This document shows positions 24,518-36,500 of a DNA stretch of 64,000 nt, in pieces. Positions within the stretch are counted from its first letter, which is position 1. Each line of letters opens with the position of its first letter. The stretch spans positions 13,030,251 to 13,094,250 of the forward strand of contig OU964931.1 of assembly GCA_918807975.1 (NCBI GenBank), written 5' to 3'. Source of the DNA: Aplidium turbinatum (lineage: Eukaryota; Chordata; Ascidiacea; Aplousobranchia; Polyclinidae). Position numbers and translations under genes: made by a program. A model generated the notes under the pieces. It was not told the origin of the DNA. It worked only from the letters and a program-made list of their open reading frames with translations, and did no database searches.

Positions 24518-26990
24518 CAGGGGTGGGCACACTTTTTGAATTAGGGGCCAAAATTATTTTGTTCTTAGACTGGCGGGCCAAGTGATCGAGCCGCCACTTA
24601 CATATAGTTTGTCACACGAATAACAAAGGGACAAAAAAAACGGAAGATTAAATTAACAAATAACTGAAAAATACAACCAAAAAACAAAATCGAATTTAAA
24701 TACGACGTCTGACAGGATTGTCAAGCTTTATTTTTTGCCAAAGCATCGAAATTTGGCATCATTTTGGTTGTGGCGATAGTCAGGATAGATTTGAGGTGCG
24801 CATCACTCAGCTGAGACCTGTGGCTAGATTTGTTAAAATTCATCAAGCTGAACGTCTGTTCACAAATATATGTGGAACCAAACAATACCAGCATTTTTTG
24901 TGCCACCTTTCGAATTTCTGGAAATCTGGTGTTGCTTAGCGATGCGTAAAACTCATTTAGCTTCAGGGCTTCGAATTTCTCCTTTAAAACGTAGTCACTC
25001 TGAAGATCGATCAATTCCAACTGCAGTTCTTGTGGTGCTGTTGCAGCGACTTGTGAAAGTGGAGCCGAAATAATCTGAAATGGTTTTTGGAGTTTTTCGA
25101 AATCAAGAAATCTACGGCAAAATTCGTGGTGCAAATCATTTAGTGATTTGCTGTATTTATTTGCATGTTTAGGGGCTTCTTTCATTGTCAGTAATGTGGG
25201 GAAATGAACAAAAGAATTGTTGGACATTTGTGCTGAGAATAAAGCCAATTTTGATTTGAAAGCCGTAACGCTTGTGTACATATCGTGAGCGAAGAGTTCT
25301 TTCCCTTGCAGCTTTGCATTCAGCTCATTCATATGTGTTAATATATCGACAGAAAAAGCAAAATCACAGAGCCAATCTCTGTCCTCCAGCTCAGGAAATT
25401 CATCAGCTTTCCCGATTGACTTCAAAAATGAGGTAATTGCCTCTTTAAGGTTCCAGACTCGTTTACATGCTTTACCCAAGCTTAACCAGCGCACATGAGA
25501 ATGATAAAGCAAGTCCTGGTGATCAGAATCAATTTCCTCAAGAAACTTGATAAATTGGCGATGGTGAAGTCCTCTCCCTTTTATGTAGTTGATCAGTTTT
25601 ACTACTGCCTTCACTACATGATTGAGCTGCAGTACAGATTTACACAGGGCTTCCTGATGGATAATGCAGTGCAAAAAAGTTATATCCACCCCAGCATTTT
25701 CCTCATTCATCTTATCTTGAAGTCTTTTTAGCAGTCCAACATTTTTTCCTGTCAAATTTGGTGATCCATCAGTGGTGACATTCGTAAGTTTGTTCCATGG
25801 TAATTTAAACCTGTCGATCACACTAGTGACTTTAAGAAAAAGGTCCTCTCCTCGAGTAGTCCCTTTTAACGACTCCATTGCTAAAAGTTCTTCTATTATC
25901 TCAAACTTGTCATTAATTCCTCTGACGAAAATCAAAAGCTGTGCCGTGTCTCTTACGTCATTACTTTCGTCCAGCGCTAACGAATAAAATACAAAAGAAT
26001 CTGCTTTTCCTTTCAACTCGTTAGCTAAGTGCTCATCAATTTGTTCTATACGGCGAGTTACAGTTCTGCGTGATAAACTGATTTGTTCATATTTGCTTTT
26101 TGCATCTGGACACAAGAGACTTGCTGTCTCTACCATGCACTGCTTGATAAATTCTCCATCGGAAAATGGTTTGCTTGCTTGTGCTATTTTGAAAGCCAGT
26201 AAAAAACTTGCCTTGGTGATTGACTCAGAAACTGCACTCTGCTGAAAAAGAGTGCTTTGCTGAATCCGAAAATTTGCCACTAATCTCTGAGAAACGTCCT
26301 TTCTTTGCTGAGTTGACAGGCTGCTATGATGGTTTGCATGATTGGTGTCAAAATGGCGGCGGATGTTGTATTCTTTCAAAACAGCAACGTTTTTTTGGCA
26401 AATAAGGCATACCGCAGTTGATCCCACTTCGGTAAAAAAGTATTTCGTCGTCCACTCCTTTTTGAACACTCTGCGCTCACTATCGACTTTACGCTTCTTC
26501 GCTGCACTCATTTTAACAATATAATTTATTAACAACTTAGCAATGTCTATTTCGCTTAGCATTCCACACTGACGAAACTGTTGATAAAAACACTAAACTA
26601 AGAAATATGGTACATTACTGGTTAAATTGACTAATAAAACTTTCTGTTTTTAGTGAACCTCCCAGCAAACTGTCCACTTGAAGCGGTTGACTGTCTCTTA
26701 TCTATAGTCTCGTTCTGTTGCTCAACACAACAAACAGTTTACCAGCCTCATTTTTAACGAGACATTACTGGTTAAAAGCAGAAAGCACTGTTGCGTCAAG
26801 CGACGCACAAATGTACCTGTGACATCATAATGCTCTACATTCTACATTGTATCGCTATTTAGAGACAAGAGGTATCTAATCCTCCTATTAAAACTTCACA
26901 ATAATAAAACTTGCAACATGTCGATAACATCCGGCGGGCCAGAATACAAGAGCCGGATTTGGCCCGCGGGCCGTAGTTTGCCCATGTCTG
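24518..26990 (-). mobile_element. hAT transposon, apparently intact, 8-bp target duplication
   Basis: 2473 bp flanked by the exact duplication ccctagag (24510-24517, 26991-26998). The left end is caggggtgggcacac; the right end, read inverted, is cagacatgggcaaac. Both are followed by gcgggcc-type subterminal motifs. The interior encodes one uninterrupted transposase on the minus strand (24721-26511). The duplication is perfect and the frame is open, so this is probably young. A stray piece of the same family is at 44566-44645. Confidence 0.95.
24721..26511 (-). CDS. hAT transposase, full length, about 596 residues
   Basis: Catalyses cut-and-paste transposition of the surrounding element. I start it at MSAAKKRKVDSERRV (26511), because that basic, NLS-like opening is usual for this GTF2IRD2/ZBED-type hAT group; an in-frame ATG 51 bases upstream (26562) would add 17 residues. 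Landmarks (numbered from this start): a BED-like zinc finger, CLIC followed by HFDTNH, near residues 35-60; the first catalytic Asp in LDESNDVRDTAQ; the second in TTDGSPNLTGKNVGLL; HVRWLSLGKA; and a C-terminal dimerisation segment with the catalytic Glu in YICEQTFSLMN. All the expected motifs are present in order and the frame has no stop, so the protein could be functional. Confidence 0.93.
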   Translation of the reverse strand: MSAAKKRKVDSERRVFKKEWTTKYFFTEVGSTAVCLICQKNVAVLKEYNIRRHFDTNHANHHSSLSTQQRKDVSQRLVANFRIQQSTLFQQSAVSESITKASFLLAFKIAQASKPFSDGEFIKQCMVETASLLCPDAKSKYEQISLSRRTVTRRIEQIDEHLANELKGKADSFVFYSLALDESNDVRDTAQLLIFVRGINDKFEIIEELLAMESLKGTTRGEDLFLKVTSVIDRFKLPWNKLTNVTTDGSPNLTGKNVGLLKRLQDKMNEENAGVDITFLHCIIHQEALCKSVLQLNHVVKAVVKLINYIKGRGLHHRQFIKFLEEIDSDHQDLLYHSHVRWLSLGKACKRVWNLKEAITSFLKSIGKADEFPELEDRDWLCDFAFSVDILTHMNELNAKLQGKELFAHDMYTSVTAFKSKLALFSAQMSNNSFVHFPTLLTMKEAPKHANKYSKSLNDLHHEFCRRFLDFEKLQKPFQIISAPLSQVAATAPQELQLELIDLQSDYVLKEKFEALKLNEFYASLSNTRFPEIRKVAQKMLVLFGSTYICEQTFSLMNFNKSSHRSQLSDAHLKSILTIATTKMMPNFDALAKNKA

Positions 26991-27352
26991 CCCTAGAGTG
27001 ACGAGTTATCCAAGTTCTACTGTAATAATCTTTGGCTGAAAGCATCTCCTTGAAGTATCCAATATACCAAACTACAGTATCTCGTTCCACCATAATGTAG
27101 CGCAAAGTTCATTGACCTCAAAAAGAGAAATAGGAGCAGGTTGGTTCGAGATTATTGCCAATGCGTCTACATTGCTAGGCAATGCTACATGAGCAGATGA
27201 TATTGATGTGCCATAGGAACCGCCTAACAGTATGCAAAATCACATTTTTTGCCCCTAATGAATGGTTTTTCAATATTTTGACCTAAAATTTGGTATACAG
27301 CCTAGATTTAGTATATCTATCAAAATAAAATTGGATATACTATTTTTTGGGT

Positions 27353-27527
27353 CAGAATGGCCTGTTTCGGTGAGTCCGATTCGGTGAGTCCGATCCCTTA
27401 ACGGGGGATTTTTTCATTTTTTTTTTAAATTATCGGGTACCGTAGCCTAATTATCATTGCCGTTTTAGGGTTAGGAGTTAAGGTTAGGGGTTAGAAATTA
27501 GGAACTCACCGAATGGTAGCAGACCCT
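27353..27527. mobile_element. Short TIR element, cggaatggcc/gcagaccc family, copy a
   Basis: The left end cagaatggcctgtttcggtg is loosely mirrored by the right end (caccgaatggtagcagaccc). The 9-bp flanks tttttgggt at 27344-27352 and 27528-27536 are identical. Interior: an AT stretch, tatcgggtaccgtagcc and gttagg repeats. It interrupts the right arm of the 22640-27565 element. Three further copies lie in WBP2 introns. Confidence 0.88.
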
Positions 27528-27642
27528 TTTTGGGTACTCCCCCCCTCTGGTCTCACGCCCCTACAGTGGTAGCGGAAGCGTCCGCTTTTGGCTTATTTTA
27601 GCGGTATCGCGCTACTTTCAAAGTATCAGGTGTCCATCCCTG

Positions 27643-29977
27643 CATCTATGCAAACTAACGCAGAAGTTCCATATTAATTAAGTTTGGGTATAAACGTTGA
27701 ACATTTTTGCTTTCCCCACCTAAGCAGTTTTCATTTATGACCACCACAGCAAAAAATAACAAATGCGAAACATAGCAAAGGTCGAGAAAAAATTAAAAGC
27801 GGCAAATTGAAAACGTTACGTGTTTGATACCGAAGGACGATAAGATTAAAAATTGGCATGGTTGCAATACCAAGCATTTACACTTTACAGGCAATGGAAT
27901 TTAAGTTGAATAGAGTCATTCTACAAAAAAAACTATTCTGAATCAAAATTAGAAAGTTGTGAGTTGTTGACAAACCTTCACTTTCAAATATTGTTCATTC
28001 AAATTGCTAAATGCTTTTGTACACTGTTTGAGGGATTGAATAAGTTACATTGTAGCCTACAGTAGCTTTTCATTGCCAGCGTTTACGTGTATTTGTTGTG
28101 TGAAAATTTGTCTTTCAAGACATTTCTTTCGTTCAGTTGCCTACACTTTTGCATAAGTTTCTTGTGTTCTTTTACTGACTTTCTGTAAAGATTGAAGGTA
28201 CAATAAAATTTTCATTGTAAAACTGAGCATGATATAAAACTATTTTTTGATAACGACCGAAGGATCTCACTGGTGTCTACAGTCTGTAGGGATTGAAACT
28301 TCATGACGTATACCTGTTTATTTTTATAGTTGAAATTTGTCAAAAATCCTGCAATTTAATCTGCTTGCTACTTTTCACAATGATTTTATAACACGATGAG
28401 CACAAATGTTCGTCTGGGATTTTCACAATTGTTTGTTAAGTAGCATGAAATTTTAAAAGCCGTCTGATGTGAGCGCACATTTCCCTATATACACCATACT
28501 GTACTTCAAATCTGTACTAACACTGGAAAGGGGATTGATTTGATAGACGTGATGGTTTTAAATGGATCAGATATGTCTGATTATAAAGTGTTTCTGGTTA
28601 TTTAAAATGACGCAATGTTTGCTGACAACCCTACCAACCGAGATAATTCTAGGTCATTTCCTGCTCAGTTTATGACCTATTCCCCCTTCCCCCGTGAGAA
28701 GGCAGTTAGAGTTGTAAGCACCAGGCTAACAACTTCTCTATCTTCTCATCTGCCGATGCTTCCAAAAGTATGGGACTACCTTTCATGGGCTAATCACTCT
28801 TGCAGATGCTCAACGCTGAAAACCGCAGTTACACTCGCTGGCCTTCAAACAGCCGATGACTTTCACTGCGATACTTTCATACTTCGTGCAACAAGATTCC
28901 AAAGAACCAGGCATAATATTACTAAAACACAGAGCCGCTTTCTTCGCAAGATTTTCCAAACTTAATAACTAATTTTATTATTTCATGGCGTAGAATTCAA
29001 GACGAGCGCCATTATGTATATTCACAATCATAAACCGTACGGTATAACAAAATGACACCTTATGTACAATCTGTGAAGTTTAAAAGGGTTTAAAAGATTA
29101 ATTATTTATCCAGCGATTTCCAATGTTTCTGTACAAGTGCAACCTTCCTTTCATCAAAATTTTACAGCTTTTTTTGGTAACTTCAAAAACTTCAAATACA
29201 GTATCACAAGACATTTTCCGTACTCTTCTACATAGGCCTAACGCAATTACGCAATATGACTTTTCTGACAGAACCAAACGTTCGGATGCTACTACCGGAT
29301 ATTCTGTGCTGGCAATCATTAGCTTAAATTATCAGTAAAAAATCCAAACATAGCCATGAGTCAATTAACAGCACCTGATTTTGTCTAAAGTTTCCATGTC
29401 ATACGGGATGTGGAAGAGCAAGAAACTGGCATCGTGTAATATTGGGAACAGATTTGATAAGGAAGTTGCTGTAATCTTCTGGACAATCGTGATTAACAAT
29501 ACTTAAATTGCATCACAGTGCTTCCAGCAATAAAAATAGCGATGATGAAAAATGCGAAAGGAGAAAACCAACGCTAACATGAAATTAACATTGTTACAAA
29601 GCCACTGCTTCTGAGACCATAGTATATTATATAACTTAATTGATTTTTCAAACATTTATATGCTATTCACTATCAGGCTAAGAAAGATCACATGGAAATT
29701 CAATTTTGAGGGTATCCCAGACGTATGAATCCATTGATGCAAGCCCGGTCAAGAAAATTAAGAATCTGAAGTGTGTTCCACCTACGACGTGCCGCTGGTA
29801 GAGATCTGTCAGTGAAGTGAATTACTAGGCACACGCCCAGAAAGTTCAATTAACTTCGTTTGATATCGCCGTTTCTTCGTTTGCTAGGCCGGCTAATATT
29901 CCGCTGACGTAATCGTCCCTGAGACGTCGAATCAGCAGATTTAATTTTTGTCCGTATTCTGCTTTTTCGTAGTCTAA
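27643..29977. other. Intergenic stretch, nothing firmly recognised
   Basis: AT-rich. The only frame of note is 28615-28965 (+), 116 residues from ATG (MFADNPTNRDNSRSFPAQFM), without any domain I recognise, no paralogue in the window and no clear splice context. It may be chance. An AATAAA-like signal at about 28202 could end some transcript. Confidence 0.35.
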
Positions 29978-30250
29978 GGGAACGTTCAAATATTACGTAA
30001 CGCTTTCGAGGGGGAGGGGGGGGGTTTATGCAAAGCGTTACGTTAGCGTCACATCGGGGGATAGGGGGTTCAAGCAAAACGTTACGTAACGCTTTCGAGT
30101 ACGGAATGGTAGTTTTTTGTGCTGAATTCGTAGTGAAAAAGCGTTACATGGGGGAGGGGGGGATTGAAAAAAGCGTTACGTTGGCGTTACATGGGGGAGG
30201 GGGGGGTCAAAAATTCGGAAAAAAGCGTTACGTAATATTTGAACGTTCCC
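29978..30250. mobile_element. MITE, gggaacgttcaaatattacg family, copy 1
   Basis: Perfect inverted ends: gggaacgttcaaatattacg and onward, and its mirror ending cgttccc. Flanked by taa on both sides (29975-29977, 30251-30253), so the duplication is 2-3 bp. The interior repeats aaagcgttacgt and runs of gggggaggggg. It lies about 170 bp downstream of the WBP2 stop codon. A second, end-truncated copy is at 47035-47222. Confidence 0.88.
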
Positions 30251-30416
30251 TAACGTCGCTTCAAATTTCCAGACCAAATAATGAGAAAAAGTATAAGGTA
30301 TGAGTCAACAATGCTACAATCAGCGACCACAGTCACCGTCGGAACAAATTTAGTGTAAGAAAAACGATCAAGCTTTTATGTACAGAATCTTCGAAGAAAC
30401 ATCCCAAAAAAATTGT

Positions 30417-30517
30417 TCACTGATACTTTCCATTGACGTCATCATACTTTGGGGGTGGCTGCTGAGCAGAGTACTGAGGAGGGAGGCTGGTCTGCGCCGC
30501 TTCAGCAGCTTTCGGAT
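30417..30517 (-). CDS. wbp2: WBP2 coding exon 6 (last)
   Basis: Acceptor gtttttag; frame enters after 2 bases and encodes PKAAEAAQTS, then LPPQYSAQQPPPKYDDVNGK and YQ, stop TGA at 30417-30419. It contains PPQY and PPKY and the KAAEAA stretch shared with human WBP2. Confidence 0.9.
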
Positions 30518-33500
30518 CTAAAAACAAGCGTTTTTGTAAAAAAAAAAAAAAAACAGCACAGCGCAACCCAGTTGAAGATGTACAAAAGAAAAATGTCTCT
30601 TCGATAAGGGGTTAGGATATTTTAAATAGCAATTAATATTCAACTCAATCTTAATCCTGTTGTTTGATCCTGTACATGCATAGCTGTATCGTAGAATGTG
30701 AGTATCAAACATTCGAAGTTAACCCACGCGAAAGGCATGGCCTTTGTATATTTAAAAGCTGGTCATATTCATCTACTAAAAACTTGTCAACACTCAACCA
30801 GGAAACGAAGAAGTGTACCAGCAAACGTCTATAGGATTGGCCCACGATACAAAAGAACGATTCACAGAGGATACAAACTGATGCACAAATCAACAAGTGA
30901 CTAAAAAAATAACAGTAACCTCTCAAGTACATGTAGCTCCACACAAAGTGAAAATTATATGACTTTTGACTCTTTTTTTTTAAATTTTTTTTTGTTCAGT
31001 TGACAACAACTTTTAGTTTGTTACTCCAATAAAAAAAAAACATATGAGAGGCATGGTAGGTTCTATTACAAGGGAAAGGTAACATATTTCCATTATTATA
31101 CATTCCTGCAATTGCTGCTCTTGGCCGATGAATTGCACGTTATAATTATTTCTCGTAGTGTTCTTTAAAAATGTCGTTTGCGTGATGATTCTCAGTCAAT
31201 ACCACGAAATAAATTTATATGTCGACACTAGAAGTACGGTCGGGGTCGTTCTGATCCACAGCAGTGAAAGTCACAAGTTTGTGTGGACTTTTCAAAACTT
31301 TGACTTTTATTTAAATTAGGTAATACAGTTAGGTAATACAGTCAACATATGTCATGTTACGGAATGGCCCGTTTCGGTGAGTCCGATCCCTATTCGGTAA
31401 TTTTTTCAATTTTTTTTTTACTTATCGGGTACCGTAGCCTAACTATCATTGCCGGTTGGGGGTTAGAGGTTAGGAACTCACCGAATAGTAGCAGACCCGT
31501 CATGTTATACCTACGTCCTACAAGTACTGAGAGGGGTCGTTTTGACAGTAAACATAATATGAGTGATTAATAGTAAATGGTTTTACACTGTAGTATTAAA
31601 TAGATTAATAAAAACATGATTATTCATGATAAAACTATTGAACTTGTATTAGTGGTCAAATTGACTCCTTTTAGTACTTTTACTATAAAGAATGTAAAAT
31701 TGGCCACTGTACTTCTGGTGTTAAAGTTACGGCACCTGTCATATTATATCCGTCATTGTACATTGGCGGTGGGGCGTACGCAGGGGGATTTGGTTGCCCA
31801 GCATACGAGTACATCGGAGGTGCATTTGGAGCCGGAGAGGAGTAAGCGTTAGATGTGCCAGGCATAGCATAGCCTTCTACACCGCAACTTGGATACACAA
31901 TGACTGTTGCTGCTTGTTGGTACATCATCTGAGGTGCTGAGACGAAATTATATATGTAATAGGCTTATAGAGTATTAAATCAAGAAGTCAACTTTTATAG
32001 GATCTACTATATAGCCTGCGGTACATCCCAGCTATTGGTTGCAATTAATGAAATAACGTAACTTTTGCCAAAAATAACAAATTTTGTCGTCTTTCCCAAA
32101 CACCTGAATTATTTCGAGCTAATATTTGGACTCCGCCTCCTGAAGTTTTAAAAATCTAAACAATTTGAAAGGAAGTTTTATTCATTGACCTGTGTATGTG
32201 TAATGCAACACCAACAAAATTTCCATAAAAGTTTGTGCAACAGAATACCCAGTTAACCACATCTATAGTTCAAAAATTTAAGAAAAGGAAAAATAAGAAA
32301 AGGCTGCATGGTAGATTGGTAGGTTTCGAGAAAACAAATTTTAACTTCATGCTCAAAATTGAACCTTCTTTTGACGTATAAAACCTGTTTAAAACAATCT
32401 TGATTAATCCAAACAAACTTTGATATGTACCCGAGGATATAGATGCCTTGGAAACATATTGATATGATGTTATTGTGTAATCAACCTCGGTTATGGTACA
32501 ACAGTAAAGAATGCACGTAAAAATACATGCAAGCAAATAGGTAATATATAATACATGCAATATATATACAGTGGGTGATACATACATCATTTCCATGTAT
32601 GATACATGACACTTTCTACTCACGTTTTGTAGCGTAATGCACTAGTTTTTGTCCGATGTCGATAGCCCCTCCATTTTTGAAAGTCATCACAAAAGTTCCT
32701 GAGCCTTCCCAGCCTCCTACAATGTTGAATAATATGCTAATTTTAGCTAACGATCCAGAAATACATTCTGTAAATTTTGGCAATGCACAGTGCACACCCA
32801 TTGCATGCTCTTAAACACATGTTTTAAAACTAAGAATGGAACAACCTTAAAATATTGTAATTTTATTACTGCAGTTAAGTGTTGCAACAAAAAACTTACT
32901 GATGAAATACATAGTTAAGTGTTAGGCTATTATAATATATACCCACAGGGGGTGCCTAATTAATAACTCTATTGCTCTTCTTTCTCTCCCTTTAACTAAA
33001 ACTACAAAATATGACATTGCTCAACCTATGTCATGTAAAGTCAGTTCAGACTAGAGATGTAAATGCAAAAAAAACGAACCGTTTTTTTTAAAAAAAAACG
33101 TGTTTTTTTTCAAAAAAAACTTGAGCCAAAAAAACACTCGTTTTTTGGGTTTTTTTTGTTTTTTTTCATATTTTTCTGAAAAAGTTGCAATTTTTTTGCA
33201 ATTTACAGCTTAGTTTCATTATAGTGCTCTTGAAAAACATTAAATTACTAAAAATAGTTTTATTGGTGTGCTGAAATTCCTAAGTGTTTGTGTTTGGCAG
33301 CATATGTTCTTGCATAGTCCTATGAGGACCTATGTTGTTTCGCTTTCTTCTTCATTCTCTGGCATGTTTGTGGCAGTAGACCTGACAAACATTGAATTAA
33401 TGAAATTTGATACATGACATAATGTAGATGAGTTAATTTCTTTTTCCTTTTATGGAAGTTAGCCTATGATGTTAGTATACTGTGGTACTGGTTATTCTTG

Positions 33501-36500
33501 TACACACACAATGGGTTGACGAAATTTTGACAAAACAAGGTGGCAGTATTCAGTACACACATTTACCTTGTTTTTGGACGTGGTAATTTACTAATGCAAG
33601 CTATTGCCAATAGCTTGTTTAAACATGTTTTGTAACTGATAGCTTGCCAACGCTGTATATGCTTTATAAATGTTGAAACAGAAGTATTCTTTTCGTGTGT
33701 TGTAAGATCTTGGATTGGACACTTCGTCATTGATGCTTCTTGCAGATTATTTGGGACATATAATGCAAGAGACCTTATCACTGATATTTTTAGCTGTCAA
33801 AAGTTAGTGCATTTGTCAGAAAAGGTTTAGGTTAATGTTCCTTTCAAATGCCCACCACCCATGTTGACTATTGCTAGTAACTACCATTCTACCAACCTTG
33901 AATGAAGAAATTTTTCCTTTAAAGTGGAGTTTTTCAGCACTGCTCAGTGCTCAGTGTTCACATAGTGAATAAATGCTTTATAATGCTTTTCCTGACAAGA
34001 ATAAAGTTTTACCCATATTCCCACAATGCAGGATAAAGATACAAAACAAACATCAAAGATGAAAACTTATTTTATTTGAGAACTAGGCCTACTGTTTTTT
34101 GAGATAAAAAGAAATTGACCTCTTGTCGTTACGCACCAATAAAACCATGATGCAAACTTTAATTTTTTTTATTGGGCAGAGGAAAGATTGACGAAAAGTT
34201 AGGCAAAAACAAAAAAAGTGCTAAAGTCTCAAAGTTCTGCAAACTAGTTCAAATTGGATGGATTAAGTGCAACCAATAACCATACTTCTTTTAAACATGT
34301 CTATGACAGCACAATGGTGTGATTAAGGGAAAACAAACATGACTATGACGTCACAAAGGATTATTGAATCTCTTCAGGGAAAATAAAAAAACATCAAAAC
34401 GTTTCCATCTTTCACTACATTTAAATGTGATTTGGGCTAAAAGTTGGGACTTTAGCACTACACTGCTTTTGCCAAACTTGTCATCAATCTTTCTTCTACC
34501 CAATTATTTTTTTTTTTAATTTACGCACCATGGTTTTATTGGTGCGTAACGACAAGAGGTTAATTTCTTTTTAGCTCAAAAAGTAGTAGCCAAAACTTGT
34601 TTTAATATTCATAAACAGATAGCCCACGCCATAAAACATGGGGGTAGAGCTAAAACTTATGTAAATATGTTGAGCGGTTCTTGAGATATGGCCGTTTTTC
34701 TATTGCTCCTTATCTATAAAGCCACTTAGTGGCTAAGGTTATTTCACTTATAACTCGAGAACCGCTTGTGTGATTTTCATCACGTTTGCACCAAATGCAC
34801 ATCAACTGGAACAATCTCTTGACGTTGTACTGGTAATGGTGTGGTGTGCTGGTGAAAAGTGCCTTTGTGAAGTAGAGAAACAGGACCCTGACCACCTGGT
34901 CCTAACGTAACATGCCCATTAACCAAAATCCCAGGTGGCTTCGAAACTGTACACGAGTGTGGTACTGCATTTAACAACTGGCTGAACCAAATTACAGACA
35001 ATACTTGAGATGTGCCAACCATAGGACACTGTGTTACTATTTGAGACGATGAGAAACCTTTATGGCTCGTGTGTTGAGACTTGAGAGACATATTGTCTCA
35101 TTTGAAAGATGTTATACGAGTTATGAGACTATTTTTTTGTTGAAAGAGACGCTATTGCAATGAGTTTACCCTAATTGCTGCATATTGTGACATTTAATAA
35201 AAAAATAGGTAAAAAAAACAAAAAAAACAAAAAAAACGAATAAAAAACAAAAAAAACGATAAAAAACAAAAAAAACGAGCTCGTTTTTTTTAAAAACAAA
35301 AAAAACCGTTTTTTTACATCTCTAGTTCAGACACCTCCTCCAGAGGGCAATATTTGATGAGTTTCCTACAAGTCAGCAGTTGTGAACTGAACACATGACA
35401 GTTGAGCACGGAATGGCCCGTTCCGGCAAATCCGATTCGGCTAGTCCGACTAGCCAGCGTTTCTCAACCTGGGGGTCGCGACCCCCAAGGGGGTCACGAA
35501 GGTCATTTCAACGGGGTCGCAAAGATATTCATAAACAATTTTCGAAATCGCAAAAATTTCCAGATAAATGAAAAATCTTTGCAGCAATCACTTTAGTATA
35601 CTTTAATGTCGTAGCAAGTGACTGATTGGTTACACTGTTACGAAAGAGAACGGATAGCTCGGTGGTAGGCCAATTTATCATCGTTTGTTCAAGTAGAACG
35701 TTATTTCTCTGAGCTCAAAGAAAGAGATGCCGCGTTTGTACGAAATCCGTTTTCTACTGCTTTGGATGTTGGTATTATTCCATATGAATTACAAGACTAT
35801 TTTTATGATCTAGAAAATGATTCTTCCGCACGTGACGTTTTTCAAGAAATGCCACTCTCTCAGTTCTGGTGTGCTATGCGTAAATCATACCCACAACTAT
35901 TTGAACTAGCTTTTCGAATATTATTTTCATTTGCCACAACATACTTCTGCGAAAGTGGTTTTTCTGCTCTTGTCCATATCAAAACGAAGGCAAGAAATCG
36001 AACGAAAGTTGAAGATGATATGAGATTGGCGTTATCAAGCACTCAACCACTAATTTCGAAGTTGGCCAAGCAGTTGCAGAGTCAACCGTTGCATTAAAAG
36101 TTGTGACATTCACCAGTTCTTTGAAATTAAATGTTATTGAAATGTATTTTTGTGCTAATTTGTATATCCATAGAAAACCTAGCAGGAAGGTGGTCGCAGG
36201 CTGAATTAAACTAAAAGGGGTCGTGAACCACAAAAGGTTGAGAAACAAAATTAGCCGATTCGGCTAGTTCCCTATTCGGCTACAGTTTTGAATTGTACTT
36301 TATTCCACAATATCGTTTCTTTTATAGTTGAAATTATCGAAGCTATAAATGAGTGGGGTTTAGACCTAACCACTGAGATCTTAAAACTAAATTTATTTTT
36401 GAATTATTAATGTTTGCTCAGATAAAATTGACATGTATACTGCGTCGCCGTCTGCATGCAAACTTAGAATATATTAGAATCCTCATCTATTACAAAATTC

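Larger units (their letters stand above)
23750..27022. mobile_element. Tigger/pogo-like element, internally deleted, split by hAT
   Basis: The left end cagtagaacttggataac and its mirror gttatccaagttctactg at the right end match Tigger-type termini. TA flanks both sides (23748-23749, 27023-27024). Without the hAT insertion only about 790 bp remain, encoding just a CENP-B-like N-terminal DNA-binding domain (24183-24515). The DDE catalytic domain is absent. The hAT landed a few bases inside the right terminal repeat. Confidence 0.9.
23520..27200 (-). pseudogene. Coding fragment split by a Tigger insertion; WYIG/transposon-tail-like protein
   Basis: On the minus strand the downstream piece (stop at 23520; HLVRKDSEKNVYWVHAEKP, ITGKWDFGRTNKFCLKNAKE, LFNKAKPTF) and the upstream piece (ERDTVVWYIGYFKEMLSAKD at about 27023-27100) belong to one frame once the Tigger insertion at 23750-27022 and its TA duplication are disregarded. 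Further upstream (to about 27220) a different frame reads SISSAHVALPSNVDALAIIS, which also looks coding, so the gene was already altered. The pattern W-Y-I-G, then R-K, then an aromatic-W pair, then G-x-W-x-F resembles C-terminal modules of many uncharacterised invertebrate transposon proteins; this is a weak recollection, not a search result. It lies inside the 22640-27565 element. Confidence 0.55.
22640..27565. mobile_element. Element with about 130-bp terminal inverted repeats carrying a coding fragment
   Basis: The left terminus (22640-22795: gcgtgagaccagaggggggg, tacccaaaaaatagtatatc, on to cattaggggcaaaaaatgtg) is mirrored on the right (27239-27352 and 27537-27565). The right arm is split by a 175-bp element at 27353-27527. 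Without its insertions the element is about 1.5 kb and its only coding sequence is the interrupted minus-strand fragment at 23520-27200. Superfamily unknown. The long arms and the small coding payload could mean an internally deleted transposon or one that captured a gene piece. Confidence 0.75.
22551..27642. mobile_element. Outer hAT-like element (agtagcgcgctac type) of a nested stack
   Basis: The left zone at 22580-22625 (aaaagtagcgggagcgcgct and ggtagcgcataac) and the right zone at 27570-27642 (gtggtagcggaagcg, gcggtatcgcgctacttt, ending ggtgtccatccctg) show the gtagcgcgctac signature also found in the 45719-47461 element. The two halves meet across the inserted element 22640-27565 (ctggtag on one side, gtggtag on the other). 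No duplication was found, so the ends are approximate. Every other feature between these coordinates was inserted into it. Confidence 0.6.

Noticed and set aside
28615-28965. 116-residue plus-strand frame as a gene
   Set aside because: No domain, no splice signals, no similarity I recognise; left as an unassigned frame.
31683-31735. WBP2 C-terminus reading on past exon 5
   Set aside because: The read-through tail lacks WBP2 similarity, while exon 6 restores the KAAEAA and PPxY end. Kept only as a possible alternative isoform.
32270-32623. 117-residue minus-strand frame
   Set aside because: Lies in WBP2 intron 4, directly after a consensus donor, with no domain.
34780-35091. 103-residue minus-strand frame as hAT coding remnant
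   Set aside because: No BED, DDE-region or dimerisation motif can be seen.
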